A DNA stretch of 7,098 nucleotides from Alphaproteobacteria bacterium (GTDB lineage: Bacteria; Pseudomonadota; Alphaproteobacteria; Micropepsales; Micropepsaceae): positions 1 to 7,098 of the forward strand of contig JAEKMB010000300.1 in assembly GCA_019508105.1 (NCBI GenBank). The letters are read 5' to 3'. Below, in pieces: positions 1 through 6,321 of the stretch (position 1 is the stretch's first letter; each line of letters opens with the position of its first letter). The notes beneath the pieces were generated by a model. It was not told the DNA's origin and did no database searches. It was given only the letters and a program-made list of their open reading frames with translations. The position numbers were made by a program, and so were the translations under genes.

Positions 1-630
1 GGTGCCGTCAAAGCCGCGCACGTCGCGGCTGACCACGGCGCGTACAAAGCCCGGCAGGTCGGAGTTGATGGCGGTTTCCAGCACGGCGGGAATGATGGTG
101 CCTTGCGGGGCGGTGTGGGAGAGATCGCGCAGCCGCGAGGAATGGGCCACATCGACATTGGAGTTGCCGACCTTGGCGGAGAAGCGTTCGTCCGGCGACA
201 GCTTTTCATCGGCGGCGGCGGCCGCGCCCGGCCCGCCGGCCTGCTCCACGGTGGTTGTCACCGTTCCGGCAGCCGGCGCCTGGCTGAAATCCACCACCAT
301 GGCGGGACTGCGGGTGTCGGGTGCGGGCGCCACTTGCGGCAAAGGTTGCGGCGGCGCGGCCTGAACCAGCATGGGCGCGGGCGGCGGTGGCGGCGCGGCG
401 GCAACAAGCACGGGCTGGGGCGCGGGCGGCGCCACTTGCGCCACCGGCGGGACCTGGCGCGCCTGGCGCGCGCTGGACAGCGACATGAAGGTCACCACAC
501 CCAGCACGCAGGCGCCGACCACTGCCAGCCCCATGCCCCATGAGGAGCCGGGCCTTACCAGCCCGGGATGAAGGCCATTGCCGCGCTCGAAGACCGGACT
601 GCGGGCGAGATCGGGAGGAATGTTGCTCAT
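1..630 (-). CDS. virB10: VirB10/TrbI-family T4SS core protein, C-terminus cut by window edge
   Basis: VirB10 spans inner membrane, periplasm and outer membrane in VirB-type secretion systems and forms the core complex with VirB7 and VirB9. Here 210 codons run open to the left edge. Visible in order are a short cytosolic N-terminus (1-30), one membrane segment (about 31-51, GLAVVGACVLGVVTFMS), a long Pro/Ala-rich periplasmic linker (about 59-105, including PPPPPAP and two QVAP units encoded by an exact 13-base repeat at 326-338 and 428-440), and the beginning of the conserved beta-barrel domain at 177-209 (GTIIPAVLETAI, then RAVVSRDVRGFDG). That last block is the family signature. The usual remaining C-terminal domain with its antenna helices lies outside the window. 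The start at 630 gives an ATGA overlap with the virB9 stop, like other junctions in this operon. An in-frame ATG at 636 is a possible alternative. Confidence 0.93.
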   Translation of the reverse strand, partial: MSNIPPDLARSPVFERGNGLHPGLVRPGSSWGMGLAVVGACVLGVVTFMSLSSARQARQVPPVAQVAPPAPQPVLVAAAPPPPPAPMLVQAAPPQPLPQVAPAPDTRSPAMVVDFSQAPAAGTVTTTVEQAGGPGAAAAADEKLSPDERFSAKVGNSNVDVAHSSRLRDLSHTAPQGTIIPAVLETAINSDLPGFVRAVVSRDVRGFDGT

Positions 631-1418
631 AGGCATATCCAGCAGCTTTTGGCCCGGCGCTTTGGGCTTTGCGGGCCGGGCACGGGGGTATGGAAACCAT
701 CATTGAAAATACGTGTCACATCCTTGCCCTGGCGCAGCACAAAGCCGGGCGACACCTGGTCGGCCACGATATAGCCACTGCGCATATAGGTGTTGACCAC
801 CACTTCGCCCTTGTCCCCGTCCATGGAAAAGATGGCGGGATAGGAATCGCTGTCGCGGAATTCGAAATAGGTGGCATGGCCGTCATCGAACACCCGCGAC
901 GGCACGATGCGGGGCGAGCCGTCATAGCTGTAGGCGGCATTGGCCACCTTGGGCGGGGGCGGCGGCTGGGGCGTAGCGGGCTTGGCCATCACCGTGGCGA
1001 CGGCGACTTCCGGGTACTGGAAGCGCAAAGTGTAGACGATGTTGCGGTCGCCGGCCGGCGCATGGGGCCGGGTGCTGAGCTCAAAGGAATAATGGCGGTA
1101 GTTGGTCACCACCGTCATGTTGGTGGTGGGCACCTCGCTCATCGGCTTGACGAACAACAGGTTGGCGGCGCGGTTGGGGGTGATCTGCCAGCCGGCGGCA
1201 TCGCCCACCGCGACATTCTCGATATGCTCATCGGAGGCGAATTCGATGAAGGTCTGGTAGCCCATTGTGGCGCGCAGCTCCACCACCTGGGCGGGATCGT
1301 AATCCACCACATAGATGCGCGGATCGCCCGAGCCGGGACGCGGTATCAGCGCCCCTTGCGACGGGGTGGTGGCCAGCAGCAGCGCGGCGGAGATCATGGC
1401 GGCAAGCGGCTTTCTCAT
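627..1418 (-). CDS. virB9: VirB9/TrbG-family T4SS outer-membrane core protein
   Basis: This 263-residue periplasmic protein would form the outer ring of the T4SS core with VirB10. It starts with a cleavable signal peptide (MRKPLAAMISAALLLA, likely cut after SQGA near residue 23). The N-terminal VirB9 domain follows (about 24-140, with ASDEHIENVAVGDAAGWQI and NLLFVKP), then a proline linker (149-156, six consecutive Pro), then the C-terminal beta-sandwich domain (about 160-240: VFDDGHATYFEF, PAIFSMD, GYIVADQVSPGFVLRQG, TRIFNDGF). Order and length fit the family. The only two cysteines are C259 and C262, forming a CWIC motif two residues from the end. The ATG at 1418 overlaps the virB6 stop as ATGA and is preceded by a GCGAGG ribosome-binding-like stretch. 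Its own stop overlaps the virB10 ATG. No virB7 or virB8 separates it from virB6. Confidence 0.95.
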   Translation of the reverse strand: MRKPLAAMISAALLLATTPSQGALIPRPGSGDPRIYVVDYDPAQVVELRATMGYQTFIEFASDEHIENVAVGDAAGWQITPNRAANLLFVKPMSEVPTTNMTVVTNYRHYSFELSTRPHAPAGDRNIVYTLRFQYPEVAVATVMAKPATPQPPPPPKVANAAYSYDGSPRIVPSRVFDDGHATYFEFRDSDSYPAIFSMDGDKGEVVVNTYMRSGYIVADQVSPGFVLRQGKDVTRIFNDGFHTPVPGPQSPKRRAKSCWICL

Positions 1419-2545
1419 CCGCGCCTCGCTTCGTTGGTGACCGCGGGGCGGCGGTACATGTCGCCGATGCGCGCCGGGCTCGCGGCCGCCACGGCCCCGC
1501 GTCCAGCCATGGCGGCCGCGCCTGCGGTGACGGCGCGCTCGGCATAGGCAGCGGGTGCTTCGCCGCGGCCCAATTGTTCGGCCAGGCGCGCGGGACGGGA
1601 GATCATGTCCAACGGCAGCGCCATGTCGGCTCCCCGTACCGCAGGCGCCGGCGTGGCGGCGGGTTGGCGAGCAGCGCCCGGCAAGCGGAAACCGCGCGCG
1701 ATCACGATTCCGGCCAGCAGCAGCGCAAACTGGCTGGCGCAGAACACCAGCACAATGATGGCGGCGGTGATGCCGGTACGGGCATCGGCGATGCCGCCTG
1801 CGCCCACCTCCGACAGGATGTCCATCCAGGGCTGGACAGCATGCAGCATCAGCACCGTCAGGCTCCAGGCGCTGATCAGGCCGAAGGCACAGACGCCCAG
1901 CGCCCGCACCCAGCCCACGAAAAAGCCGCGTGTCTCAAAGAACAGGAAAAGGGCGATGAAGACGGGACCGGTGGCGGTGAGAAGGCCGATGGCGATGGTG
2001 ATGACGGCGATCAACCCGGCGCTGGCAATGAACAAGGCATTGGAGGCGAGGGTCAGCGCCTGGGAGGCCGCGGCGTAATCGGCCTGGGCAGTGTCCGGCA
2101 CGCTCTTGGGCGGGTGGGCAAAGGCGTTGGCGGTTTGCGAAAGCTGGTCATAGGCCGCCTGCAGGCCGGCCACCGGATCGGCGGCCATGGCGCTGCCGCG
2201 CAGGGGCGCGGAGATTACCGCCGCGATCTCAATCGGAGCACGTTCGGCGACATCGAATACCAGGGTCTGGAACAGGCTCCAGCTTGTCACCAGCGCCAGC
2301 ACCGCGCCGATCTTGAGTGCGATGGTGGGGCCGTCGGCCAGCCGGGCGCCATTGCCGAACAACAGACGATAGCCGATCACCGCGACATAGATGGTCAGGG
2401 CCACGGTCAGCGCCGCCTGGAAAGGCGAGCCGGTCGCGGTGAGGGATTCATAACCCAGGCGGGCAAAGCTCTTGGTGTTGCAATCCACCGCGGTGAGAAC
2501 GTCGCGCACCACGCCCAGGTCGGTGACGGTGCTGCACGCGCTCAT
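1415..2545 (-). CDS. virB6: VirB6/TrbL-family polytopic inner-membrane T4SS protein
   Basis: VirB6 proteins form part of the inner-membrane channel of type IV secretion systems. The 376-residue product has hydrophobic segments at about 42-63, 74-97, 168-204 (probably two passes), 212-235 and 258-284, with a periplasmic-type loop between 98 and 167. A hydrophilic Ala/Arg-rich C-terminal tail (285-376) follows the last segment. The combination of membrane topology, size and position directly behind virB4 identifies it; sequence conservation in this family is low. The N-terminal part carries two Cys residues (C4, C22) ahead of the first membrane segment. The start at 2545 overlaps the virB4 stop as ATGA and has GGAG six bases upstream, a good ribosome-binding site. 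The next gene, virB9, overlaps its stop. It is not one of the very long VirB6 forms seen in Rickettsiales. Confidence 0.9.
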   Translation of the reverse strand: MSACSTVTDLGVVRDVLTAVDCNTKSFARLGYESLTATGSPFQAALTVALTIYVAVIGYRLLFGNGARLADGPTIALKIGAVLALVTSWSLFQTLVFDVAERAPIEIAAVISAPLRGSAMAADPVAGLQAAYDQLSQTANAFAHPPKSVPDTAQADYAAASQALTLASNALFIASAGLIAVITIAIGLLTATGPVFIALFLFFETRGFFVGWVRALGVCAFGLISAWSLTVLMLHAVQPWMDILSEVGAGGIADARTGITAAIIVLVFCASQFALLLAGIVIARGFRLPGAARQPAATPAPAVRGADMALPLDMISRPARLAEQLGRGEAPAAYAERAVTAGAAAMAGRGAVAAASPARIGDMYRRPAVTNEARRG

Positions 2546-4932
2546 GCCACGCTCCGGCCGCGGCCTGACATGAAGGCATCAAGCCAGGCGCCGGGCTCGT
2601 CGCCCAACTTGGCGCGCAAGGCATCCAGCTGGCGGACGCTGGTCTCGGTACCGGCCAGCACTTTGAGTTCGCCGGTGAGGCCCGAAAGATCCAGCCGCGC
2701 CACCACGCTGTGATCGGCCTGCTTGATCAGGAAACAGCGCGAGGTGTCGGGCAGGCTGCGCACCAGCTCGAATTCATGTTCGCTAAGACCGAAGCCGCCA
2801 ATGTAATCGGCGGCGCGCGCTTTCGGGTTGGGAAAGAAAATCTGGGTGGCGGATTGCTCGATGATGGCGGGACCGACGCGGCTTTCCAGCGCATCATCGG
2901 CATTCTGGGTGCAGAAGCCCACCAGTCCGTTGCGCTTCCTGATGGTCTTTTCCCAGTCCTTTATCTTGCCGACAAAGACGTCGTCATCCAGCGCCTTCCA
3001 GCCTTCATCCACCACGATGATGGCTGGGGTGCCGTCCAGCCGCTGCTCGATGCGGTGAAACAGGTACATCATGGCGGGGGTGCGGGTGGTGGGCGAATTG
3101 AGCAGCCGGGTCATGTCAAAACCCAGGATGCGCGAGCCCACATCCAGCGCATCGTCTTCGTTGTCGAACAGCCAGGCATGTTCGCCGCCGTCACACCAGG
3201 CGCCCAGCCGCGCCGCGAGGTCTCCGGCGCTGGGACGGCGCGTGCCGCGGAACAGCTCGCGCAGGTAGCGCAAGCGGCGGTGGCTGGGGTCTTGCGCATA
3301 ATTGGCGTCAATGGCGTCGGCGATGATGGCGCGGTCTTCGGCCGTCAGTGGCGCGCCATAGGACGACAGAAGGCGTGACAGCCATTCGGCCAGGAAGGCG
3401 CGGTTCTCGCCGGTGTCGGGCAAGGCGAGCGGATTGAAGCCGGTGGGCTGGCCGGGCGAGATCACATCATAACGCCCGCCGATGGCGCGGATGAAACCCT
3501 CGGCGCCGCGATCCTTGTCGAAATAGGCGATGCGCGGCTGCATCCGCTCGGCCTGGGCCAGGAGAAAAGCCAGCAGCGCGGTTTTTCCCGACCCCGAGGG
3601 TCCGATGATGGTGAAGTTGCCCAGATCGCCGGAATGGAAATTGAAGTGATAGGGGCCAAAGGAGGTGGTCTCCAGCACCGTGATGGGCGCGCCCCAATGA
3701 TTGTCGCTGGCCTGACCGGTGGGATGATTGTGGAAGCTGGCGAGACTGGCGAAGTTGGCAGTGGAAAGCATGGCCTTGCGCGCAATCACGCCGAAATTGC
3801 CGGGGAACTGCGCCCAGAAAGACGGCTCCAGATTCATTTCCTCGCGCACGGCGATGGCGCCGGTTTCGGCCAGCGCGGCCTGCACATCGGCGGTGGCCTG
3901 GTCCAGCGCTTCCAGGGTCGGGCTGCGCGCCAGGATGGAAAGGTGATGTTCGCCATAAGCGGCGCGGCCTGCCGCCACATCATCCTTGGCGGCTGCCAAC
4001 TCGCCACGCAAGCTCAGCGCATCATGGTCGGCGGCGCGCAGCCGGCGCAGTGCCTGGGTCATGCGCGACAGGGCGGTCTGCTGTTCGACAAAGGCGAAGC
4101 TTTCGGTCAGCACCATCTCGAAGGGCAGGCGCAGGACCCCGTCCAGCATGCCCGGCACCGAACGCAGTGGATAATCCTTCAGCGAGATCATGGCGCCGAA
4201 ACTGGCGCGTTCATTGCCGCTGGCGCTGAATTCCATGGCATCGAAACCGAAGGAGAGGCGCCGGGTGGCGATGGTCTGACCGAGGTCCCCGGTCGGCGCC
4301 AGAACCCGGCGCGCCACGCCATTGGTCAACAGCGAGAGAAACTCCGCCGGCTCTGAACACAGGCCGGTCGGGCCTTTGTACAGCGACAGGGTGCGCGGCC
4401 CGTAAGGCGCCAGGGTTGCCAGAAAGGTTTCGCGGGTGGCGTGCAGCTGCCGCAGCTCGCGCTCCATCAGCGCCTTGTCCTCGCCCGGCTTCTTGAGCAG
4501 CTTCTCGATGAGGCCGGCGCCGCCTTGCAGCGGCCGTCGCACCAGGGTGAGGAAAATCTCGTTCACATAAAGCTGGCGCCGCGACAGGCGCGCCCGCCAG
4601 GCATCGTCCAACCGGCGGCAAAAGGCATTGTCGGGGGCACCGTCTGTTTCGGTATTCACCTTACGGCGCACGACATGATGATAGATCGCCAGCCGCGAAC
4701 TGGCGGCGCCGCGCAGCAGGGTCTCGCGCATCGCCTTGCGGTAATTCAGTTCATCGTCCGATGCGGTCTCGAAGGGAAAGCCGCGCAAGTGAATAGTCTG
4801 CACCAACAGCCCGTCGCGGGTCTGCAGCGTGACTTCGTCAAGATGCCCCAGATAGGGCAGGCGGTCGCCCACCGCCACCTCGTTGGGGGCCAGGGTGCGC
4901 GCGGCGCGATTGCGGAAGAATTGCATCATCAT
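2542..4932 (-). CDS. virB4: VirB4-family T4SS ATPase
   Basis: VirB4 is the conserved inner-membrane-associated ATPase that powers pilus assembly and substrate transfer. With the start chosen here the protein has 796 residues, usual for the family. The N-terminal CagE/TrbE/VirB domain includes RLPYLGHLDEVTLQTRDG and DELNYRKAMRETLL. The C-terminal RecA-like domain has Walker A GPSGSGKT (444-451, Lys450), the following FDKDRGAEGFIRAIGG and GFNPLALPDT motifs, Walker B IIVVDEGW (Asp642, Glu643) and the FCTQNADDAL motif (Gln676). All catalytic residues are intact. The ATG at 4932, first of three consecutive Met codons, is preferred because it makes the ATGA overlap with the virB3 stop that recurs along the operon. 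A longer frame from a TTG at 4983 would add 17 residues by overlapping the conserved end of virB3. The ribosome-binding site at 4932 is weak, consistent with coupling to virB3. Confidence 0.97.
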   Translation of the reverse strand: MMMQFFRNRAARTLAPNEVAVGDRLPYLGHLDEVTLQTRDGLLVQTIHLRGFPFETASDDELNYRKAMRETLLRGAASSRLAIYHHVVRRKVNTETDGAPDNAFCRRLDDAWRARLSRRQLYVNEIFLTLVRRPLQGGAGLIEKLLKKPGEDKALMERELRQLHATRETFLATLAPYGPRTLSLYKGPTGLCSEPAEFLSLLTNGVARRVLAPTGDLGQTIATRRLSFGFDAMEFSASGNERASFGAMISLKDYPLRSVPGMLDGVLRLPFEMVLTESFAFVEQQTALSRMTQALRRLRAADHDALSLRGELAAAKDDVAAGRAAYGEHHLSILARSPTLEALDQATADVQAALAETGAIAVREEMNLEPSFWAQFPGNFGVIARKAMLSTANFASLASFHNHPTGQASDNHWGAPITVLETTSFGPYHFNFHSGDLGNFTIIGPSGSGKTALLAFLLAQAERMQPRIAYFDKDRGAEGFIRAIGGRYDVISPGQPTGFNPLALPDTGENRAFLAEWLSRLLSSYGAPLTAEDRAIIADAIDANYAQDPSHRRLRYLRELFRGTRRPSAGDLAARLGAWCDGGEHAWLFDNEDDALDVGSRILGFDMTRLLNSPTTRTPAMMYLFHRIEQRLDGTPAIIVVDEGWKALDDDVFVGKIKDWEKTIRKRNGLVGFCTQNADDALESRVGPAIIEQSATQIFFPNPKARAADYIGGFGLSEHEFELVRSLPDTSRCFLIKQADHSVVARLDLSGLTGELKVLAGTETSVRQLDALRAKLGDEPGAWLDAFMSGRGRSVA

Positions 4933-5213
4933 GGGCGGTACGAATTCATCTTCCAGAACCAGTGATTCCTGACGCGCGGGCAATGGCGCAGCTTGACGCC
5001 CCAGATATCGAAGAAGCGCGCATCGCGCAGGCAGCCCAGATAGCCGATCATATGCAGCACCCCCGCCACCCCGAAGGACCAGAAGGAACGGGTGAGGAGG
5101 AAGATTTCCAGTGTCACGATCAGGTTGAACACCGCATAACCGTAAGTGACGCCGCCCATCATCTGGGGCCGCGTCAGGGCGCTGAACACCGGATCGGAGG
5201 TCAGCCGCGCCAT
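4929..5213 (-). CDS. virB3: VirB3-family inner-membrane T4SS protein
   Basis: VirB3 is a small inner-membrane protein that works with VirB4 in pilus assembly. The 94-residue product has the family layout. A short N-terminus carries the typical DPVFSALTRPQM motif (7-18), one or two hydrophobic segments lie at about 22-41 and 46-60, and a basic cytosolic tail contains RDARFFDIWGVKL and ends in FWKMNSYRP. The NSYxP-type ending is familiar from VirB3 homologues and supports the stop at 4929. The ATG at 5213 lies two bases after the virB2 stop. The stop overlaps the virB4 ATG. The gene is separate from virB4; fused virB3-virB4 forms exist in some systems. Confidence 0.93.
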   Translation of the reverse strand: MARLTSDPVFSALTRPQMMGGVTYGYAVFNLIVTLEIFLLTRSFWSFGVAGVLHMIGYLGCLRDARFFDIWGVKLRHCPRVRNHWFWKMNSYRP

Positions 5214-5215
5214 GC

Positions 5216-5524
5216 TCAGTGAAGCCCGCCGGCCAGCGAGCGAATGCCCGATACGATCGCCACCGCGCCGAAGATGATGAAGCATCCGATCACCACGGTG
5301 AGGCCGCGCCGCCAGTCGATGCGGCCTGTCAGCATCATGAAGCCCACCACGGCGACGGCGATTACCGCCGCGGCGGTGGCGACATTGCCCAGCAAAGTGC
5401 CTTGCACCCATTCCAGCGCCGCCACCAGTGGCGAGGAGCCGGCAGGATCTTGCGTCACGACCTGCGCCTGGGCGGCGGAAATGAAGACGAGAGGCGCAAT
5501 GGCGCCGGCAAGCAAGCGTTTCAT
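5216..5524 (-). CDS. virB2: VirB2/TrbC-family T4SS pilin precursor
   Basis: This is the major pilus subunit precursor of the secretion system. The 102-residue product starts with a signal peptide (MKRLLAGAIAPLVFISAAQA, cleavage expected after residue 20). A short segment follows, then two hydrophobic helices (about 47-65 and 74-94) joined by the small basic loop GRIDWRRG (67-74). This two-helix hairpin with a charged cytosolic loop is characteristic of TrbC/VirB2 pilins, and the mature size of about 82 residues is normal. The ATG at 5524 overlaps the virB1 stop (ATGA) and is preceded by AAAGGGG, one of the best ribosome-binding sites in the operon. That fits the high expression a pilin needs. 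virB3 begins two bases downstream. Confidence 0.94.
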   Translation of the reverse strand: MKRLLAGAIAPLVFISAAQAQVVTQDPAGSSPLVAALEWVQGTLLGNVATAAAVIAVAVVGFMMLTGRIDWRRGLTVVIGCFIIFGAVAIVSGIRSLAGGLH

Positions 5525-6114
5525 GGGTGCCCCTTTGCGTCACTATCCGCCAGCCGGTCGAGCACGGCGGCGACATAGGCTTTGGTTTCCGGATAGGGCG
5601 GCACGCCGTGATAGTGCTCCACCGCTTCGGGCCCGGCATTGTAAGCAGCCAGGCTCTTGACGATGTCGCCATCGAAACGATCCAGCAGACGGACCAGATA
5701 GGCCGCGCCGCCATCGACATTGGACGCCAGCTCGTCGGGATTCACATGCAAGCTCGCCGCGGTGGCCGGCATCAGTTGCATCACCCCGCGCGCGCCTTTG
5801 GGTGATACCGCCTCCTGCCGCATCCGCGATTCCTGCCAGGCCACCGCCGCGATCAATTGCTGCGCGAGCTGATGACGCTCGGCGGCGCTGGTGATGGCGA
5901 CCCGAACCGGCGTCGCCGGCCGGACAAAAGAAATTTTTTCTTTCAAAGGTTCCACGCCCTGAGGTGAGGCGATCACCGGGCCTTTGTAGATGGCGGTGCT
6001 GCCGTCGGGGCGAATGTCCATCACCTGGGCGATGGCAGGGGCGGCAAGCGCCCAGACCAGCCCAACCCCCAACAAAGCCGTAAGGCTTTGTTTCTGCTTA
6101 ACAATGACACGCAA
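5521..6114 (-). CDS. virB1: VirB1-like lytic transglycosylase (SLT domain)
   Basis: This periplasmic peptidoglycan-cleaving enzyme would make room in the cell wall for T4SS assembly. The 197-residue product has a signal peptide (KQKQ-rich start, hydrophobic core, likely cut after AIA at 29). A variable linker (30-78) precedes the soluble lytic transglycosylase fold. That fold shows catalytic Glu95 in AWQESRM, AVSPKGARGVMQLMPATA (102-119), AAYNAGP (156-162) and PPYPET (172-177). All hallmark motifs are present, so it should be active. The start is a TTG at 6114. No in-frame ATG or GTG would keep the signal peptide, and the upstream Shine-Dalgarno match is poor (GGGTG), so the exact start is less certain. 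It is first in the virB operon and its stop overlaps the virB2 ATG. Residues 58-78 are duplicated in the frame at the right window edge. Confidence 0.93.
   Translation of the reverse strand: MRVIVKQKQSLTALLGVGLVWALAAPAIAQVMDIRPDGSTAIYKGPVIASPQGVEPLKEKISFVRPATPVRVAITSAAERHQLAQQLIAAVAWQESRMRQEAVSPKGARGVMQLMPATAASLHVNPDELASNVDGGAAYLVRLLDRFDGDIVKSLAAYNAGPEAVEHYHGVPPYPETKAYVAAVLDRLADSDAKGHP
6071..6092 (-). other. perfect 9-bp inverted repeat inside the virB1 signal-peptide codons
   Basis: AACAAAGCC and GGCTTTGTT are perfectly complementary across a 4-base loop. In the virB1 mRNA the stem would form about 22 bases after the start codon, over codons 8-15. It could slow or modulate translation initiation from the weak TTG start, but this is inference. 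No T-run follows it on the transcribed strand, so it is not read as a terminator. Confidence 0.4.
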
Positions 6115-6143
6115 AACGCACCCATTACCCGTCGACAGGAGGA

Positions 6144-6172
6144 ACGATACGCCAGCCCTGCGGGGTTTTCCA
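6144..6172 (-). promoter_or_regulatory. candidate sigma70-type promoter for the virB operon
   Basis: Reading the minus strand, TGGAAA (6172-6167) and TATCGT (6149-6144) are separated by exactly 17 bases. Each matches four of six positions of the -35 and -10 consensus. Transcription would begin near 6137 and leave a leader of roughly 23 bases before the virB1 TTG. The position in the only intergenic gap of the cluster supports it. The matches are modest and promoters in alphaproteobacteria are loose, so this is a candidate only. Confidence 0.28.
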
Positions 6173-6298
6173 CGGCTTATCCAAAGTTCCCTTTGCCGCT
6201 CAGACCCTTAAACTTTTCCGGGGCACCAATCGGGAAGGACCGGGATCGAGCGCGGCCTGATGTGGCGGACAAGACAAGCTCGAAATTGAAATCGGGAC

Positions 6299-6321
6299 GA
6301 AGCCAGAAACGCAAAGGCTTC
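6299..6321 (-). terminator. possible weak stem-loop after the hydroxylase gene
   Basis: GAAGCC and GGCTTC can pair as a 6-bp stem around an 11-base loop immediately after the hydroxylase stop codon. No U-run follows it, so it lacks the second part of an intrinsic terminator. It could be an RNA-end stabiliser, or chance. Confidence 0.2.

Larger units (their letters stand above)
6115..6321. other. only intergenic gap, between hydroxylase gene and virB1
   Basis: About 207 bases contain no convincing open frame on either strand. The stretch is less GC-rich than the genes around it, with several A/T patches such as AAACTTTT and AAATTGAAAT. It should hold the end of the hydroxylase transcript and the promoter of the virB operon. 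A 6-bp stem-loop sits at the hydroxylase end and a weak sigma70-like promoter at the virB1 end. I see no tRNA, riboswitch or repeat array in it. Confidence 0.7.

Noticed and set aside
206..703. 165-codon minus-strand frame overlapping virB10
   Set aside because: It is an Ala/Arg-rich alternate frame of virB10. The virB10 frame itself shows the membrane segment and the GTIIPAVLET and RAVVSRDVRGFDG motifs.
669..1547. 292-codon open frame on the plus strand
   Set aside because: It is antisense to virB9 with repetitive Gly/His/Val composition and no family features; VirB9 on the opposite strand is unambiguous.
1265..2713. 482-codon open frame on the plus strand
   Set aside because: It lies antisense to virB6 and virB9, is rich in Gly, Arg and His with no recognisable domain, and arises from GC-rich codon bias of the real genes.
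4933..4983. Longer virB4 start at a TTG giving 17 extra residues
   Set aside because: It uses a TTG codon and overlaps the conserved NSYxP end of virB3. The ATG at 4932 gives the ATGA overlap seen at the other junctions and a normal N-terminus.
5931..5944. A-rich tract in virB1 as a programmed frameshift site
   Set aside because: In the reading frame the codons are GAA AAA ATT, which does not form the X XXY YYZ slippery pattern, and the downstream frame is uninterrupted.
6071..6092. Plus-strand intrinsic terminator (stem followed by TCTGCTT)
   Set aside because: No plus-strand gene ends here and the trailing stretch is not a real T-run.
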